Shown here piece by piece: positions 32,450 through 40,402 of a stretch of DNA of 47,247 nt; position 1 is the first letter of the stretch; each line of letters begins with the position of its first letter. The notes under the pieces are model-generated. The model was not told the DNA's origin and did no database searches. It saw only the letters and a list, made by a program, of their open reading frames with translations. This DNA comes from Actinomycetota bacterium. GTDB taxonomy: Bacteria; Actinomycetota; Geothermincolia; Geothermincolales; RBG-13-55-18. The stretch lies in NCBI GenBank assembly GCA_030019255.1, contig JASEFK010000002.1, positions 1 through 47,247 on the forward strand, given 5' to 3'. Position numbers and translations under genes: made by a program.

Positions 32450-33256
32450 TCAAGACCTGACCCCTTTGATGAGGTCGCCCACGCGGGGAGGCATGGCGTT
32501 GTACACCTCGTCCACGCGAAGGGCGTAGCGTCTCCTCCCCGCGGCCAGGAGCTCCCCCTTCACCTTGTAGGACTTGGCGTCCATGGTCACCAGGGCCATG
32601 GCCGCGGGACAGGGAGTGCGCACCTCCGATAGCTCCCGGTTGTAGGACGCGGCCCTGAAGAACAGCAGGCCCGGTCCCTTCTCCACCACCGGGAGCACCG
32701 GTATCACCCGGGGGTAGCCGTCCTCCCCCATCACCGCCAGGGCTTTGATGGAGGTTAACATGGTAAATTTTTCCTTAACCAATCGGGGCATGTCCACCCC
32801 CTGCGGTAGCCCGTCCCGACCGCACAGCCTCAGGCGCACCAGGTCCAGGGGGATGGAGAGGAAGGAGGCCCGGCGCACCGGGCCCTGGTCCCGCACGTCG
32901 ATGACTCCCGCCGACCTCACCCCGGAATAGGCGTTGTAGCGCATGAGGGGGGAGGAGTCGATGGTCTCCTTGTAAGGACCGGTGCGCTCGAATCCCCGGA
33001 AGTCCCCGGTGAGGGTGACCATCTCCAGCTTGGTGTTCACGCAGGCCATACCCACCCTGGGGTTGTTTGCCAGGTATTCCCTGCTCCTCCACATGAGGAA
33101 CTCCCCGAAGATAAGGCGGTCCCGGCGATCGTCCGGTGACGGTTGCAGGGTGACGATGAGAGCCACGTTGGGGCGGCCCTCTGGGTCCACGGTGGCCAGG
33201 AACTTGGCCGCCATCTCTTCGGCGAAAAGCCCGCGCGCCTCGGGCGAGAGTTCCAC
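32450..33256 (-). CDS. Pyridoxamine 5'-phosphate oxidase-family (FMN split-barrel) protein
   Basis: 268 residues with two PPOX-type stretches. The first (FLATVDPEGRPNVALIVTLQP ... LANNPRVGMACVNTKLEMVTLTGDFRGFE) fits an FMN-binding split barrel; the second (ALAVMGEDGYPRVIPVLPVVE ... RELSEVRTPCPAAMALVTMDAKSYKVKGEL) looks like a diverged copy. Such proteins bind FMN, F420 or haem and reduce diverse small molecules; the true PNPOx substrate residues are not evident. It starts at GTG 33256, one base after the activase stop, with GGGGGTGA as ribosome site, so it belongs to the glycyl-radical operon. Confidence 0.78.
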   Translation of the reverse strand: MELSPEARGLFAEEMAAKFLATVDPEGRPNVALIVTLQPSPDDRRDRLIFGEFLMWRSREYLANNPRVGMACVNTKLEMVTLTGDFRGFERTGPYKETIDSSPLMRYNAYSGVRSAGVIDVRDQGPVRRASFLSIPLDLVRLRLCGRDGLPQGVDMPRLVKEKFTMLTSIKALAVMGEDGYPRVIPVLPVVEKGPGLLFFRAASYNRELSEVRTPCPAAMALVTMDAKSYKVKGELLAAGRRRYALRVDEVYNAMPPRVGDLIKGVRS

Positions 33257-33257
33257 C

Positions 33258-34238
33258 CTAACTCACCCCCTTCTCCTTCGCCGTGGCTCCCGACCAGCGG
33301 GCCACGGCCAACCCCTCCTCACTGGCCGCCTTTGCCAGCCTCTCCATCTTCTCCTCGGGGATGAGTCCCCGTCCCGCCAGGGTGAAGATTAGGTCCAGGC
33401 GCCGGTACTTGGCGTCGCAGGTGTTGTTGAAGGCCAGCAGGTCGTACCTCTCCACCGTGGGCAGCTGGTCCCGGATGAAGCGGGCGATGCGCCGCACGTT
33501 CTCCTCCGCGTCGGTGTAGCCGGGGATGACCGGGGTGCGCACCCACATGGGCTTCCCCGTGGCCGCCACCCGGCATGCGTTTTCCAGCACCAGGTCCAGG
33601 GGGACGCCGGTGTATTCCAGGTGGGCATCCGGGTCCATGACCTTGATGTCGTATAGAACCAGGTCGGCCAGGTCCACCAGGGGTTCCAATCTCTTCCAGG
33701 CCATGCCCCCGCAGGTGTCCAGGGCCAGGTGGATGCCCTCCGCCTTGAGCGCCTCCATGAGCGCCCGCGAGAACTCCTCCTGCAGGGCGGGCTCGCCTCC
33801 GGACAGAGTCACCCCTCCCCCAGACTTTTCGTAGAACACGCGGTCCCGCAACACCTCCGCGGCCACCTCCTCCACCGTCCTCTCCCTCCCTATGACCTCC
33901 AGCGCGGCGGCGGGGCAGGCCTCCTCGCACAGGCCGCAGGCGTCGCACCTCTCCCGGTCGATGACCATGCCCTCCGGGGTCAGGGTAAGTGCGCGGTGGG
34001 GACAGACCCGCAGGCAATCGCGTGCGCCGATGCAACGCACGTCGTACCACACCAGCTGGGGTCGCCGGTCCAATCCCTCCGGATTATGACACCAGGGGCA
34101 GCGCATGGGGCATCCCTTGAGGAAGACGGTGGTGCGGATGCCCGGGCCGTCCTCCGTGGAGTAGCGTTGCACGTTGAAGACCACGCCGCAGATCTTGCCG
34201 GGCTCAGAGGCGGTGGGATTCCCGGGCAATGATCTCAT
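33258..34238 (-). CDS. Glycyl-radical enzyme activating enzyme (radical SAM)
   Basis: 326 residues. The radical SAM CxxxCxxC is C43, C47, C50 in KGCPMRCPWCHNPE. An inserted ferredoxin-like domain has Cys clusters C69/C75/C79 and C98/C101/C104/C108, as in activases of dehydratase/decarboxylase-type glycyl-radical enzymes rather than pyruvate formate-lyase itself. GGGVTLSGGEP and the strand YDIKVMDP follow. It abstracts hydrogen from the glycine of its partner. The start at 34238 has AAAGGAG seven bases upstream and lies 35 bases inside the radical enzyme gene, so the two are translationally coupled. Confidence 0.93.
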   Translation of the reverse strand: MRSLPGNPTASEPGKICGVVFNVQRYSTEDGPGIRTTVFLKGCPMRCPWCHNPEGLDRRPQLVWYDVRCIGARDCLRVCPHRALTLTPEGMVIDRERCDACGLCEEACPAAALEVIGRERTVEEVAAEVLRDRVFYEKSGGGVTLSGGEPALQEEFSRALMEALKAEGIHLALDTCGGMAWKRLEPLVDLADLVLYDIKVMDPDAHLEYTGVPLDLVLENACRVAATGKPMWVRTPVIPGYTDAEENVRRIARFIRDQLPTVERYDLLAFNNTCDAKYRRLDLIFTLAGRGLIPEEKMERLAKAASEEGLAVARWSGATAKEKGVS

Positions 34239-36603
34239 CCTGTATCTCCTTTCCCAGCATGACGAAGTAGGCATTGTAACCCGTGACCCGCACCAGCAGG
34301 TTACGGTACTCCTCCGGGCGGCGCTGTGCCTCCCGCAGGGTGTCCGGGTCGATGACGTTGACCTGCAGGGCGGTTCCTCCCTTCTCCCCGTAGGCCCGCA
34401 GGAAGGCCATGAGCTTCTCGATATGCTCCGCGTCCCGCAGCAGGGAAGGGCTGAAGCTTATGGTGTGGGAGGCCCCGTTGGGGGCCGTCTCCAGGCCCAG
34501 CTTTCCCACCGACAGGGTCACCGCCGTGGGGCCGTTGCGGTCCGCCCCGTCCACCGGCCCGATGGCGTTGGAGAGGTAGGTGCCCCTTTTCCTCCCATCG
34601 GGAGTGGCGGCGGTGGAGGGAGCGAAGGATATCCAGTAGTTCCAGGAGAGGTAGCCTCCGCGGTACCTCCTCCCGGTGGCCGGTGAGGTGCGCTTGAAGA
34701 CCTCCTCCGTCCAGGTGCGGGAGAGCCAGCGGGCCACCTCGTCCGCGTAATCGTCGTCGTTCCCGTACTTGGGGGCCTTGTTCAGAAGGGTCAGGCGGAG
34801 GGCCTCGTGCCCCTCGAAGTTGTCCTCCAGGGCCTTCTTCAGTTCACCGAGGTTCACCTTGCGGTCCTCGAAGACCAATTTCTTCACCGCGGTGAGGGAA
34901 TCGGCGGTGGTAGCGAAAGCCACCCCCTCCACGGTGATGTAGTTGTGGCGCGCCCCACCCTGGGTGATGTCCCTCCCCTTCTCCGCGCAGCCGCCCACCA
35001 GGGCGGAGAGGTAGGGAGTGGGCTCGTACTCCGCCCGGATGCGGTCCGCCTCGTCGCTGATGTCCAGCACGTAATCAAGGAGGGCCTTGAGCTGCACCTC
35101 GAAGGCCCGGCGGAACTCCTCCCAGGTGGAAAACTTTTCCACGGGCCCGGTGTCCGGCCCGATGCGCTTGCTGGTGGCCGCGTCCCGGCCGCGGAAGAAG
35201 ACCATCTCCACCGCCTTGGCCAAGTTGACGTTGACATCCACGGTTCCCGAGCGGTCGTCCCCCTGCAGGGTGTTCTCCAGGCAGCCCACGGGGGCGTAAT
35301 CCCACAGGCGCTCCTTGGGCAGGCCCTGCCACTCCAGGCCGCGCATGGCGTTCTCGTCGAAGTTCATCAGGAAGGGGGAACCTTGAGCCCGGGCGATCAT
35401 CTCCGCCACCCGCTGCAGCAGGGGTTCTGGGGTCTTGGAATGCAACCGGATGTTGGGCTTGGGTTCCAGCATGTTCATCTCCTCGATGACCTCCAGAAGC
35501 AGCCAGGTGAGCTCGTTGGAGGCGTCGTTGCCCTCGGCATCGATGCCCCCCAGGGTCATGAGCTGCCCGAAACCCGAGTTGATGCCCTGGTTGCTGAGCA
35601 CCCGGCACTGGAAGTCGTAGGCGTAGTTGTGCTTCACCCAGTAGCACTGCAGGATCTCCTTGGCCTGCTCCCGGGTCAGCCGGCCGCTATCCAGATCCTT
35701 CCGATAGTAGGGGTACATGTACTGGTCGAAGCGCCCGTGGGAGAGCCCTGCCCCGGGATAGGACTCGGCGGCCATGACCAGCATGTGGGTGAACCAGATG
35801 GATTGCACCGCCTCGTGGAAGGTCTCCGCAGGCTCCCAGGGGACCTTGCGGCAGATGCGGGCGATCTCCCGTAGCTCCATTGCCCGGGCCTCGTCCTTCT
35901 CCTCGCCCGCCAGCCTTTCCGCCTCCTCGGCGTAGCGCAGGGCAAGCTCACGCGCTCCCTCGCAGGCGATGATCAAGGCCTCCAGGAAATCCCGGTAGGA
36001 GGGGTCGTCGGACTCCCCGCGCCTGCGCTCCAGCTCCTCGCAGATGCCGCGCAGGCCCTCGCGGAGCACCCGCGGATAGTCGGGAATGAGATGCCCGGGA
36101 ACGGCGCCGGTATTGCCGATGCCCAGCTCGTTTATCTCCGCGCACCGCTTCCACCACCGGTCCACAGCCTTCTTCCACCGCTTTCCCTCCTTCTTGTTGT
36201 GGCACTTGGAGAGGGCGGTGTTGAACTGGCCTCCCACGATAAGTTCGCCCTCCAGGATGTTCACCGGCAGGTAACGGCGCAGTACTTCACGGAAGAAGAT
36301 CGCCCGGCGCAGTATGAGAGGTTTATCCCAGAATCCCTCCGGAAGCTCGACCTTGCGGGCCAGAACCTTGAGGGATTCCGCGAAGTCCCCCATGAAGGGG
36401 ACCATCTCGGGTATGATGCCCCAGTTCACCGGGGACCACACCTCGTCCCATTCCGTTCCGGTGGTGAAGGGAAGCACCTCGTTGCGGAAATAGGGCCGCT
36501 TCTCGAGGGAATAGTATTCCTCCCGCAGCCTCCTCACCCGCGGGGACAGGTTATCCGAGGGCCGCCAGATGCGGTCCGGGCTCACTACTTCGCTTTCCCT
36601 CAC
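34204..36603 (-). CDS. Glycyl-radical enzyme (PFL/dehydratase superfamily), substrate unassigned
   Basis: 799 residues. The thiyl Cys is C441 in VGCLENTLQG with E443 kept (GCxE), and the glycyl residue is G775 in RVTGYNAYFVMLG, 24 residues from the C-terminus. GHLIPDYPRVLREGL, GRFDQYMYPYY, GGCAEKGRDITQGGARHNY, NFEGHEALR and KAPKYGNDDDYAD are family blocks. Dehydratase- and lyase-type members usually read GCVEP; here the Pro is Asn and the following loop (DDRSGTVDVNVNLAK) also differs. Size is close to glycerol or hydroxyproline dehydratases and shorter than 4-hydroxyphenylacetate decarboxylase. It starts at GTG 36603, since GGAGGT lies seven bases upstream; an ATG at 36645 has none. Partner activase and PPOX gene follow; an acyl-CoA dehydrogenase precedes. 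Confidence 0.92.
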   Translation of the reverse strand: MRESEVVSPDRIWRPSDNLSPRVRRLREEYYSLEKRPYFRNEVLPFTTGTEWDEVWSPVNWGIIPEMVPFMGDFAESLKVLARKVELPEGFWDKPLILRRAIFFREVLRRYLPVNILEGELIVGGQFNTALSKCHNKKEGKRWKKAVDRWWKRCAEINELGIGNTGAVPGHLIPDYPRVLREGLRGICEELERRRGESDDPSYRDFLEALIIACEGARELALRYAEEAERLAGEEKDEARAMELREIARICRKVPWEPAETFHEAVQSIWFTHMLVMAAESYPGAGLSHGRFDQYMYPYYRKDLDSGRLTREQAKEILQCYWVKHNYAYDFQCRVLSNQGINSGFGQLMTLGGIDAEGNDASNELTWLLLEVIEEMNMLEPKPNIRLHSKTPEPLLQRVAEMIARAQGSPFLMNFDENAMRGLEWQGLPKERLWDYAPVGCLENTLQGDDRSGTVDVNVNLAKAVEMVFFRGRDAATSKRIGPDTGPVEKFSTWEEFRRAFEVQLKALLDYVLDISDEADRIRAEYEPTPYLSALVGGCAEKGRDITQGGARHNYITVEGVAFATTADSLTAVKKLVFEDRKVNLGELKKALEDNFEGHEALRLTLLNKAPKYGNDDDYADEVARWLSRTWTEEVFKRTSPATGRRYRGGYLSWNYWISFAPSTAATPDGRKRGTYLSNAIGPVDGADRNGPTAVTLSVGKLGLETAPNGASHTISFSPSLLRDAEHIEKLMAFLRAYGEKGGTALQVNVIDPDTLREAQRRPEEYRNLLVRVTGYNAYFVMLGKEIQDEIIARESHRL

Positions 36604-36660
36604 CTTCCTCACCTCCCACGGCGCCGCCGGTCCTTGCGCCGGCATCGACCGGTATCCCGC

Positions 36661-36677
36661 TTGTTAATCGATAACAA
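36661..36677. promoter_or_regulatory. Rex-like palindrome upstream of the glycyl-radical enzyme
   Basis: TTGTTAATCGATAACAA has perfect 6-bp arms and resembles the Rex consensus TTGTTAA-N4-TTAACAA but is one base shorter. It lies 58-74 bases before the GTG start. Rex senses NADH/NAD+ and commonly controls fermentative genes. Candidate only. Confidence 0.4.
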
Positions 36678-36690
36678 CCCTATGATAACC

Positions 36691-36727
36691 CATGCCCGGC
36701 ACGCGGCGTTGACCCGGATTAAGGTCG
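36691..36727. repeat. 37-bp direct repeat, copy 1
   Basis: It shares 32 of 37 bases with 36844-36880. Four of the five differences occupy the same codon phase on the plus strand. It lies between the dehydrogenase and the radical enzyme. Confidence 0.65.
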
Positions 36728-36731
36728 AAGG

Positions 36732-36752
36732 GCCGCGGAAGATTTCCGCGGC
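36732..36752. other. 9-bp hairpin within the repeat-bounded spacer
   Basis: GCCGCGGAA-GAT-TTCCGCGGC, perfect stem with a three-base loop, just inside copy 1 of the 37-bp repeat. No U-run follows on either strand, so it is not a standard terminator; it may limit read-through from the dehydrogenase gene. Confidence 0.55.
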
Positions 36753-36843
36753 GCGGAAGACAGCTCCGTCCCGGGGTCCTCGCCGGATTGCGCACGGGGA
36801 ACCGGGGAAATTCCGCCGCCGGTCGAGGAGGGAACCGCCGATC

Positions 36844-36880
36844 CATGCACGGCATGCGGCATTGACCTGGATTAAAGTCG
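36844..36880. repeat. 37-bp direct repeat, copy 2
   Basis: Second copy of the element at 36691-36727, ending six bases from the acyl-CoA dehydrogenase stop codon. The spacing between copies is 153 bases, start to start. Confidence 0.65.
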
Positions 36881-36885
36881 TGTAA

Positions 36886-37962
36886 TCAGAGAAGGTTCTG
36901 CAATTGCCAGTCGAGGATGGACTTGCCCACCTCGAGGAGGCGCAGGTCGTTGAGCATGCGGTTGGCGTTGTCATCCAGGGGAATGCGGGCCTCCTCCACC
37001 AGGAGGCGCATGGATTCCACCCATTCGGGCAGTGCCTTGCCGAAGAAGAGCAGCAGCTCCAGGCGCTCCCTTCCGTCCTCCGTGTCCCCGAAAGTGAGCT
37101 CCAGGAGGCGCTTTCCGAGCACCCGGAAGGCGGTGAGTTCCACCTTCCTCTGTGCCAGCGGCGCACGCACGTCGGGCGGGATGGAGGCGGGGTCCAGCGG
37201 AGAGACCAGCAGGTGGTGCCAGCGCTCGAGGAAGGCCACGATGACCGGGATGACGGCCGTCCTCTCCCAGAGGAAAAGGGACCTGGAAATACGCTCGTGT
37301 CCCCATCCCTCCTCGCCCACCAGCCGGTCCCCGGGAACCCGGACCTCCTCCAAGATAACCTTTCCATGGGGAGAGGTGGCAAGAAATCCCAGCTCCACTT
37401 CCTCCACCTTCACTCCGTCGTTTTTCTCCACCAGGAAGGCGGAGAGACCCCTTTTCCCGGCCGCGGGGTCGGTGGCGGCGAGAACCAGGAAGATCCCCGC
37501 CGAGGGGGCGTTGGTCACCGGGCCCTTCTCGCCGCTTATGACGTAGCCTTCTTCCCGGCGTTCCGCCCGGGCGCGCATGCGGGAGGGGTTGGCGCCGGAA
37601 CCCGGTTCGGAGATCGCCGCCGCGCCGATTTGTTCCCCGCTGCACAGAAGGGGGAGGTAACGCTTCTTGAGGCTTTCCGAACCGAAGGTCTGCAGGGGGT
37701 AAGCGCAGAGCATGACGTGGTCCAGGACGCTTAAGGCCAAGCCGAGATCGTAACCCTCCGCCGCCAGGATGGCCAGGCTCTCCACGAACTCCTCCACCCC
37801 GCCACCTTCACCCCCGTAGCGGCGCTTGATGGGCGCCCCGAGGATGCCCAGATCCGCCAGTTTTTTCCAGAGCCTCTTATCCAGGCCGCTTCCGGCCGCT
37901 CTCTTCTCCACGCTGGTTAAGACCCTGGTGCGGGCGAAGGTCCTCAGCTCCTTGGCGATCAT
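36886..37962 (-). CDS. Acyl-CoA dehydrogenase family protein
   Basis: 358 residues. Family blocks: QIGAAAISEPGSGANPSRM (FAD/substrate loop), GYVISGEKGPVTNAPSAGIFLVLAATD, and GFLATSPHGKVILEEVRVPGDRLVGEEGWG. The usual C-terminal YEGT catalytic region is diverged (LRLLEVGKSILDWQ); a Glu in LWERTAV sits where isovaleryl/long-chain enzymes place their base. It probably oxidises an acyl-CoA with electron-transfer flavoprotein, but the divergence leaves the substrate open. The ATG follows GGGAGGCGGG; TATAAC lies ten bases upstream of the ATG, so the leader may be very short. First of the minus-strand set leading to the glycyl-radical enzyme, from which it is separated by a repeat-containing spacer. 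Confidence 0.82.
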   Translation of the reverse strand: MIAKELRTFARTRVLTSVEKRAAGSGLDKRLWKKLADLGILGAPIKRRYGGEGGGVEEFVESLAILAAEGYDLGLALSVLDHVMLCAYPLQTFGSESLKKRYLPLLCSGEQIGAAAISEPGSGANPSRMRARAERREEGYVISGEKGPVTNAPSAGIFLVLAATDPAAGKRGLSAFLVEKNDGVKVEEVELGFLATSPHGKVILEEVRVPGDRLVGEEGWGHERISRSLFLWERTAVIPVIVAFLERWHHLLVSPLDPASIPPDVRAPLAQRKVELTAFRVLGKRLLELTFGDTEDGRERLELLLFFGKALPEWVESMRLLVEEARIPLDDNANRMLNDLRLLEVGKSILDWQLQNLL

Positions 37963-38484
37963 CCCGCCTCCCGTTATAATCTAAATCTTCAGCCTGCGAA
38001 TCCGTACTTAAGCCGCTTCCCTCGCTCCGTGCCGCCGTCTTCCGTTTTCCGGCATCATTCTTTATCCCCATGATAATCCGCGCCGTAATCCGTCGCAAAC
38101 CTCCCCGTCCCGGGAGCGGGAAAGGAAAGCGGGCCAGGAACCCAAGATTACCGTGGGGATTTCCCTCAACCACGATGGATGGAGCAAAGCAAGGCCATCG
38201 CCATGATTACTCCGTCCAAGCCTCGAAGTGACCGGTGAGCCGGTGAATCCCAACCCGACGTATGATTGGAAACATCGCTCTTGGAGGGCGTTACTCGAGT
38301 CGACGACCCTCTCCCCGGCCACAGTTGGAGAAATCAATAAACGCGGGTGCGCCTGGACCCCGGGGATAAGGCGTGCCCGGGGCGCTTCATGGGCGTATCC
38401 CGATCGGTCCACCTGATAGGTCACGGGAAACCGGTGGTCTTTTAGGTGGTGAGAAATCCGCGTGCCCCGGGAACTTTCGGGGGT
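37963..38484. other. Gene-free stretch between radical SAM gene and acyl-CoA dehydrogenase
   Basis: A 120-codon frame on the minus strand (38062-38424) has no recognisable features. TTCGCA and TATAAC (16 bases apart, minus strand, near 37973-38000) may be the dehydrogenase promoter. Nothing else stood out. Confidence 0.4.
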
Positions 38485-39969
38485 TCAGGCGCGGATGGCG
38501 TCGTTAAGTTGGCGGGCGTAATCGACCAACTCCTCCATGGTGGGGAAATCCTCGCTGGCGAAGCAGAATTCCTCCGACCAGGGGTTGAGGCGCAGGGATT
38601 CCCGCTCCTCCTCGGAGAAGGTGCGCAGGAAGAGGTTATAGAGCTCGGTGCCCCGGAAGACCACCAGGGGGAAGAAGGTGGCTTCCCGGATGCCCTCCTC
38701 CCGCAGGATCTCCACCGTGCGTTCCAGGCTCTTCCGGCTCTCGCCCGGAAGGCCGGCGATAAAGGTCAGGATGGGAGTCAGCCCGTGTTCCCGGGCCGCC
38801 CGCGCCGCGGAGAGAATCTCCTCCCGCGTGGTGCGCTTCTTCACCACCTCCCGCAGGACGCGGTCATCGAAGGATTCCGCCCCCAGGGCCACGGTCCGGA
38901 AGTTGCTCTCCCGGAGGCCCCGCAGCACCTCCGGCGTTAGGGAATCAGCGCGGGTCTGGATGTGGTAGGCGTAGGGGACCTCCCGGACCGTCTCCAGCAG
39001 GGCCCGCAGGCGAGGGCGGTTAAGGGCGAAGGTGGCATCCCCGAAGTAGAAGGAGCGCTCCCCCTCCGTGAAATGCTCCCAGCAGTAATCGAGAACCTCC
39101 CGCACGTAAGCCGGGGAATGGAAGCGGGTGCGGCGCTTCCACACCGCGGGGTCCAAGCAGAAGGTGCATTGTTCGGGGCATCCCCGCGAGGTAAGAAAGC
39201 CGGCGCCGGGGATGTAATCGTCGAAGGGGTTCAGGGACTTGAGGAGGCGGTGGCGGTCGGCGATGCGGAATTCCCCGGAGACGGTGTAGATGTGGGGAAA
39301 GCGGTCCAGGTCGCGTTCCCTCTCCCGGTCCGGGTTATGGATGATCCTTCCATCTCCGTCCCGCCAGGTAAGGCCGTCGATGCGGGAAAAATCCCTCTCC
39401 CCCCGAAGCAAAGCCCGCAAAAGCTCCAGGGTGGTCCACTCTCCCTCTCCTCGGACCACGAAGTCCGCCGCCCCATCCTCCATGATCTCCTGAGAGTGCA
39501 GGGTGGCGTAGATGCCGCCGGTCACCAGGACAGCCTCGGGGAGCATCTCCCGCAGCCGGTGCAGCATCTCCCGGGCATGGAGCGCGATGTAGTAGATGGA
39601 GATGGGAAAGAGAACCACCCGGGGTTGGAGGTCTCGCAGGGAATCTTCCAAGTTCTTCCTCATGAGCGCCAGGGCCTCCTCCCCGCCCACGGGAGCGGTG
39701 GAGCGGAAGTCGTCGGGAAGACCCTCCTCCCGCTCCCGGAACCAGGATTCCTCCCGGAAGACGTCGGCTACCAGGTTGAGGACCCGCGGTTCCCAGCCAT
39801 GCTTCTTGAGGAAGGCGGCGATGTACATGGCCCCGTATTCCGGGACCAGCAGGGCCTTGTTGCGGATAGCCGCATAGCGCACCTGCCAGAGGGGATGGGG
39901 CTTGGTCTCCAGGAGCCCGTACCCCCAGGCGTCGGAGATGATCACCGGGTTAAGGCTGTCTTTCTCCAT
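38485..39969 (-). CDS. B12-binding-type radical SAM protein
   Basis: 494 residues. The N-terminal about 180 residues form a cobalamin-binding-like Rossmann domain (LVPEYGAMYIAAFLKKHGWEPRVLNL ... VVLFPISIYYIAL ... VLVTGGIYATLH ... DFVVRGEGE), but the DxHxxG lower-ligand motif is not evident. The radical SAM core has C264, C268, C271 in SRGCPEQCTFC and a TIM-barrel with FYFGDATFALNR and VALGAESFDDRVLREV. Substrates in this large group include lipids, chlorophyll and peptides; none can be assigned. The start is ATG 39969 (a TTG six bases up is in frame); no clear ribosome site. A promoter lies 80-110 bases upstream. Confidence 0.85.
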   Translation of the reverse strand: MEKDSLNPVIISDAWGYGLLETKPHPLWQVRYAAIRNKALLVPEYGAMYIAAFLKKHGWEPRVLNLVADVFREESWFREREEGLPDDFRSTAPVGGEEALALMRKNLEDSLRDLQPRVVLFPISIYYIALHAREMLHRLREMLPEAVLVTGGIYATLHSQEIMEDGAADFVVRGEGEWTTLELLRALLRGERDFSRIDGLTWRDGDGRIIHNPDRERERDLDRFPHIYTVSGEFRIADRHRLLKSLNPFDDYIPGAGFLTSRGCPEQCTFCLDPAVWKRRTRFHSPAYVREVLDYCWEHFTEGERSFYFGDATFALNRPRLRALLETVREVPYAYHIQTRADSLTPEVLRGLRESNFRTVALGAESFDDRVLREVVKKRTTREEILSAARAAREHGLTPILTFIAGLPGESRKSLERTVEILREEGIREATFFPLVVFRGTELYNLFLRTFSEEERESLRLNPWSEEFCFASEDFPTMEELVDYARQLNDAIRA

Positions 39970-40402
39970 GCGCAAAACTTGATTGGTTTACGCGGGGCGC
40001 GGTTCCCTTGCCGAGCAAGCCGGGCTCCCACCTTGGTTCTTTCCGTATCTTCAAACCTTCCGGAGGGATATGTCAAACTGCATCGCTTCTCTTCCATCCT
40101 TTTCCCTCTCCATACGGAGTTAATAATAAACCAGTTTCCCGAGCGGCACCAAATGGCCGAACGCCAGCAATTTGAGCGGCGCACGAGCGCCTTACCGTCA
40201 CCGCCCGGTGCCCTTTCAAGTCGTGAAATACGTAAAAAATCGACCTTTGCCACCTCACGGAATACCAGGTACCAGGAATTGAGTTGACGGCGCCGTGCCT
40301 GGTCGGCGCGACCGAAAGGCCTCGGAGCGAGCCTTGCGCCCGGGGGAGCGACGGGCATGACACCTAGCCGCTACGGCCAAGATCAGGGCCAAGGTGTCAC
40401 CC
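39970..40402. other. Intergenic region between radical SAM and flavoprotein genes
   Basis: It holds the radical SAM promoter (40047-40076), the near-palindromic TACCAGGTACCAGG (about 40263-40276), a GCGCCG/CGGCGC inverted pair (around 40290-40308) and an 8-bp inverted repeat TGACACCT/AGGTGTCA (40358-40365 and 40392-40399) just past the flavoprotein stop. No gene is supported. Confidence 0.45.
40047..40076 (-). promoter_or_regulatory. Putative promoter of the radical SAM gene
   Basis: A perfect TTGACA (complement of 40071-40076) is followed after 18 bases by the weaker GAAGAT. The leader of about 70 bases would contain a short CTTGC-TCG-GCAAG hairpin. Confidence 0.4.

Noticed and set aside
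38062-38424. 120-codon minus-strand frame between the radical SAM and dehydrogenase genes
   Set aside because: No recognisable motif and no translation signal; typical random frame in G+C-rich DNA.
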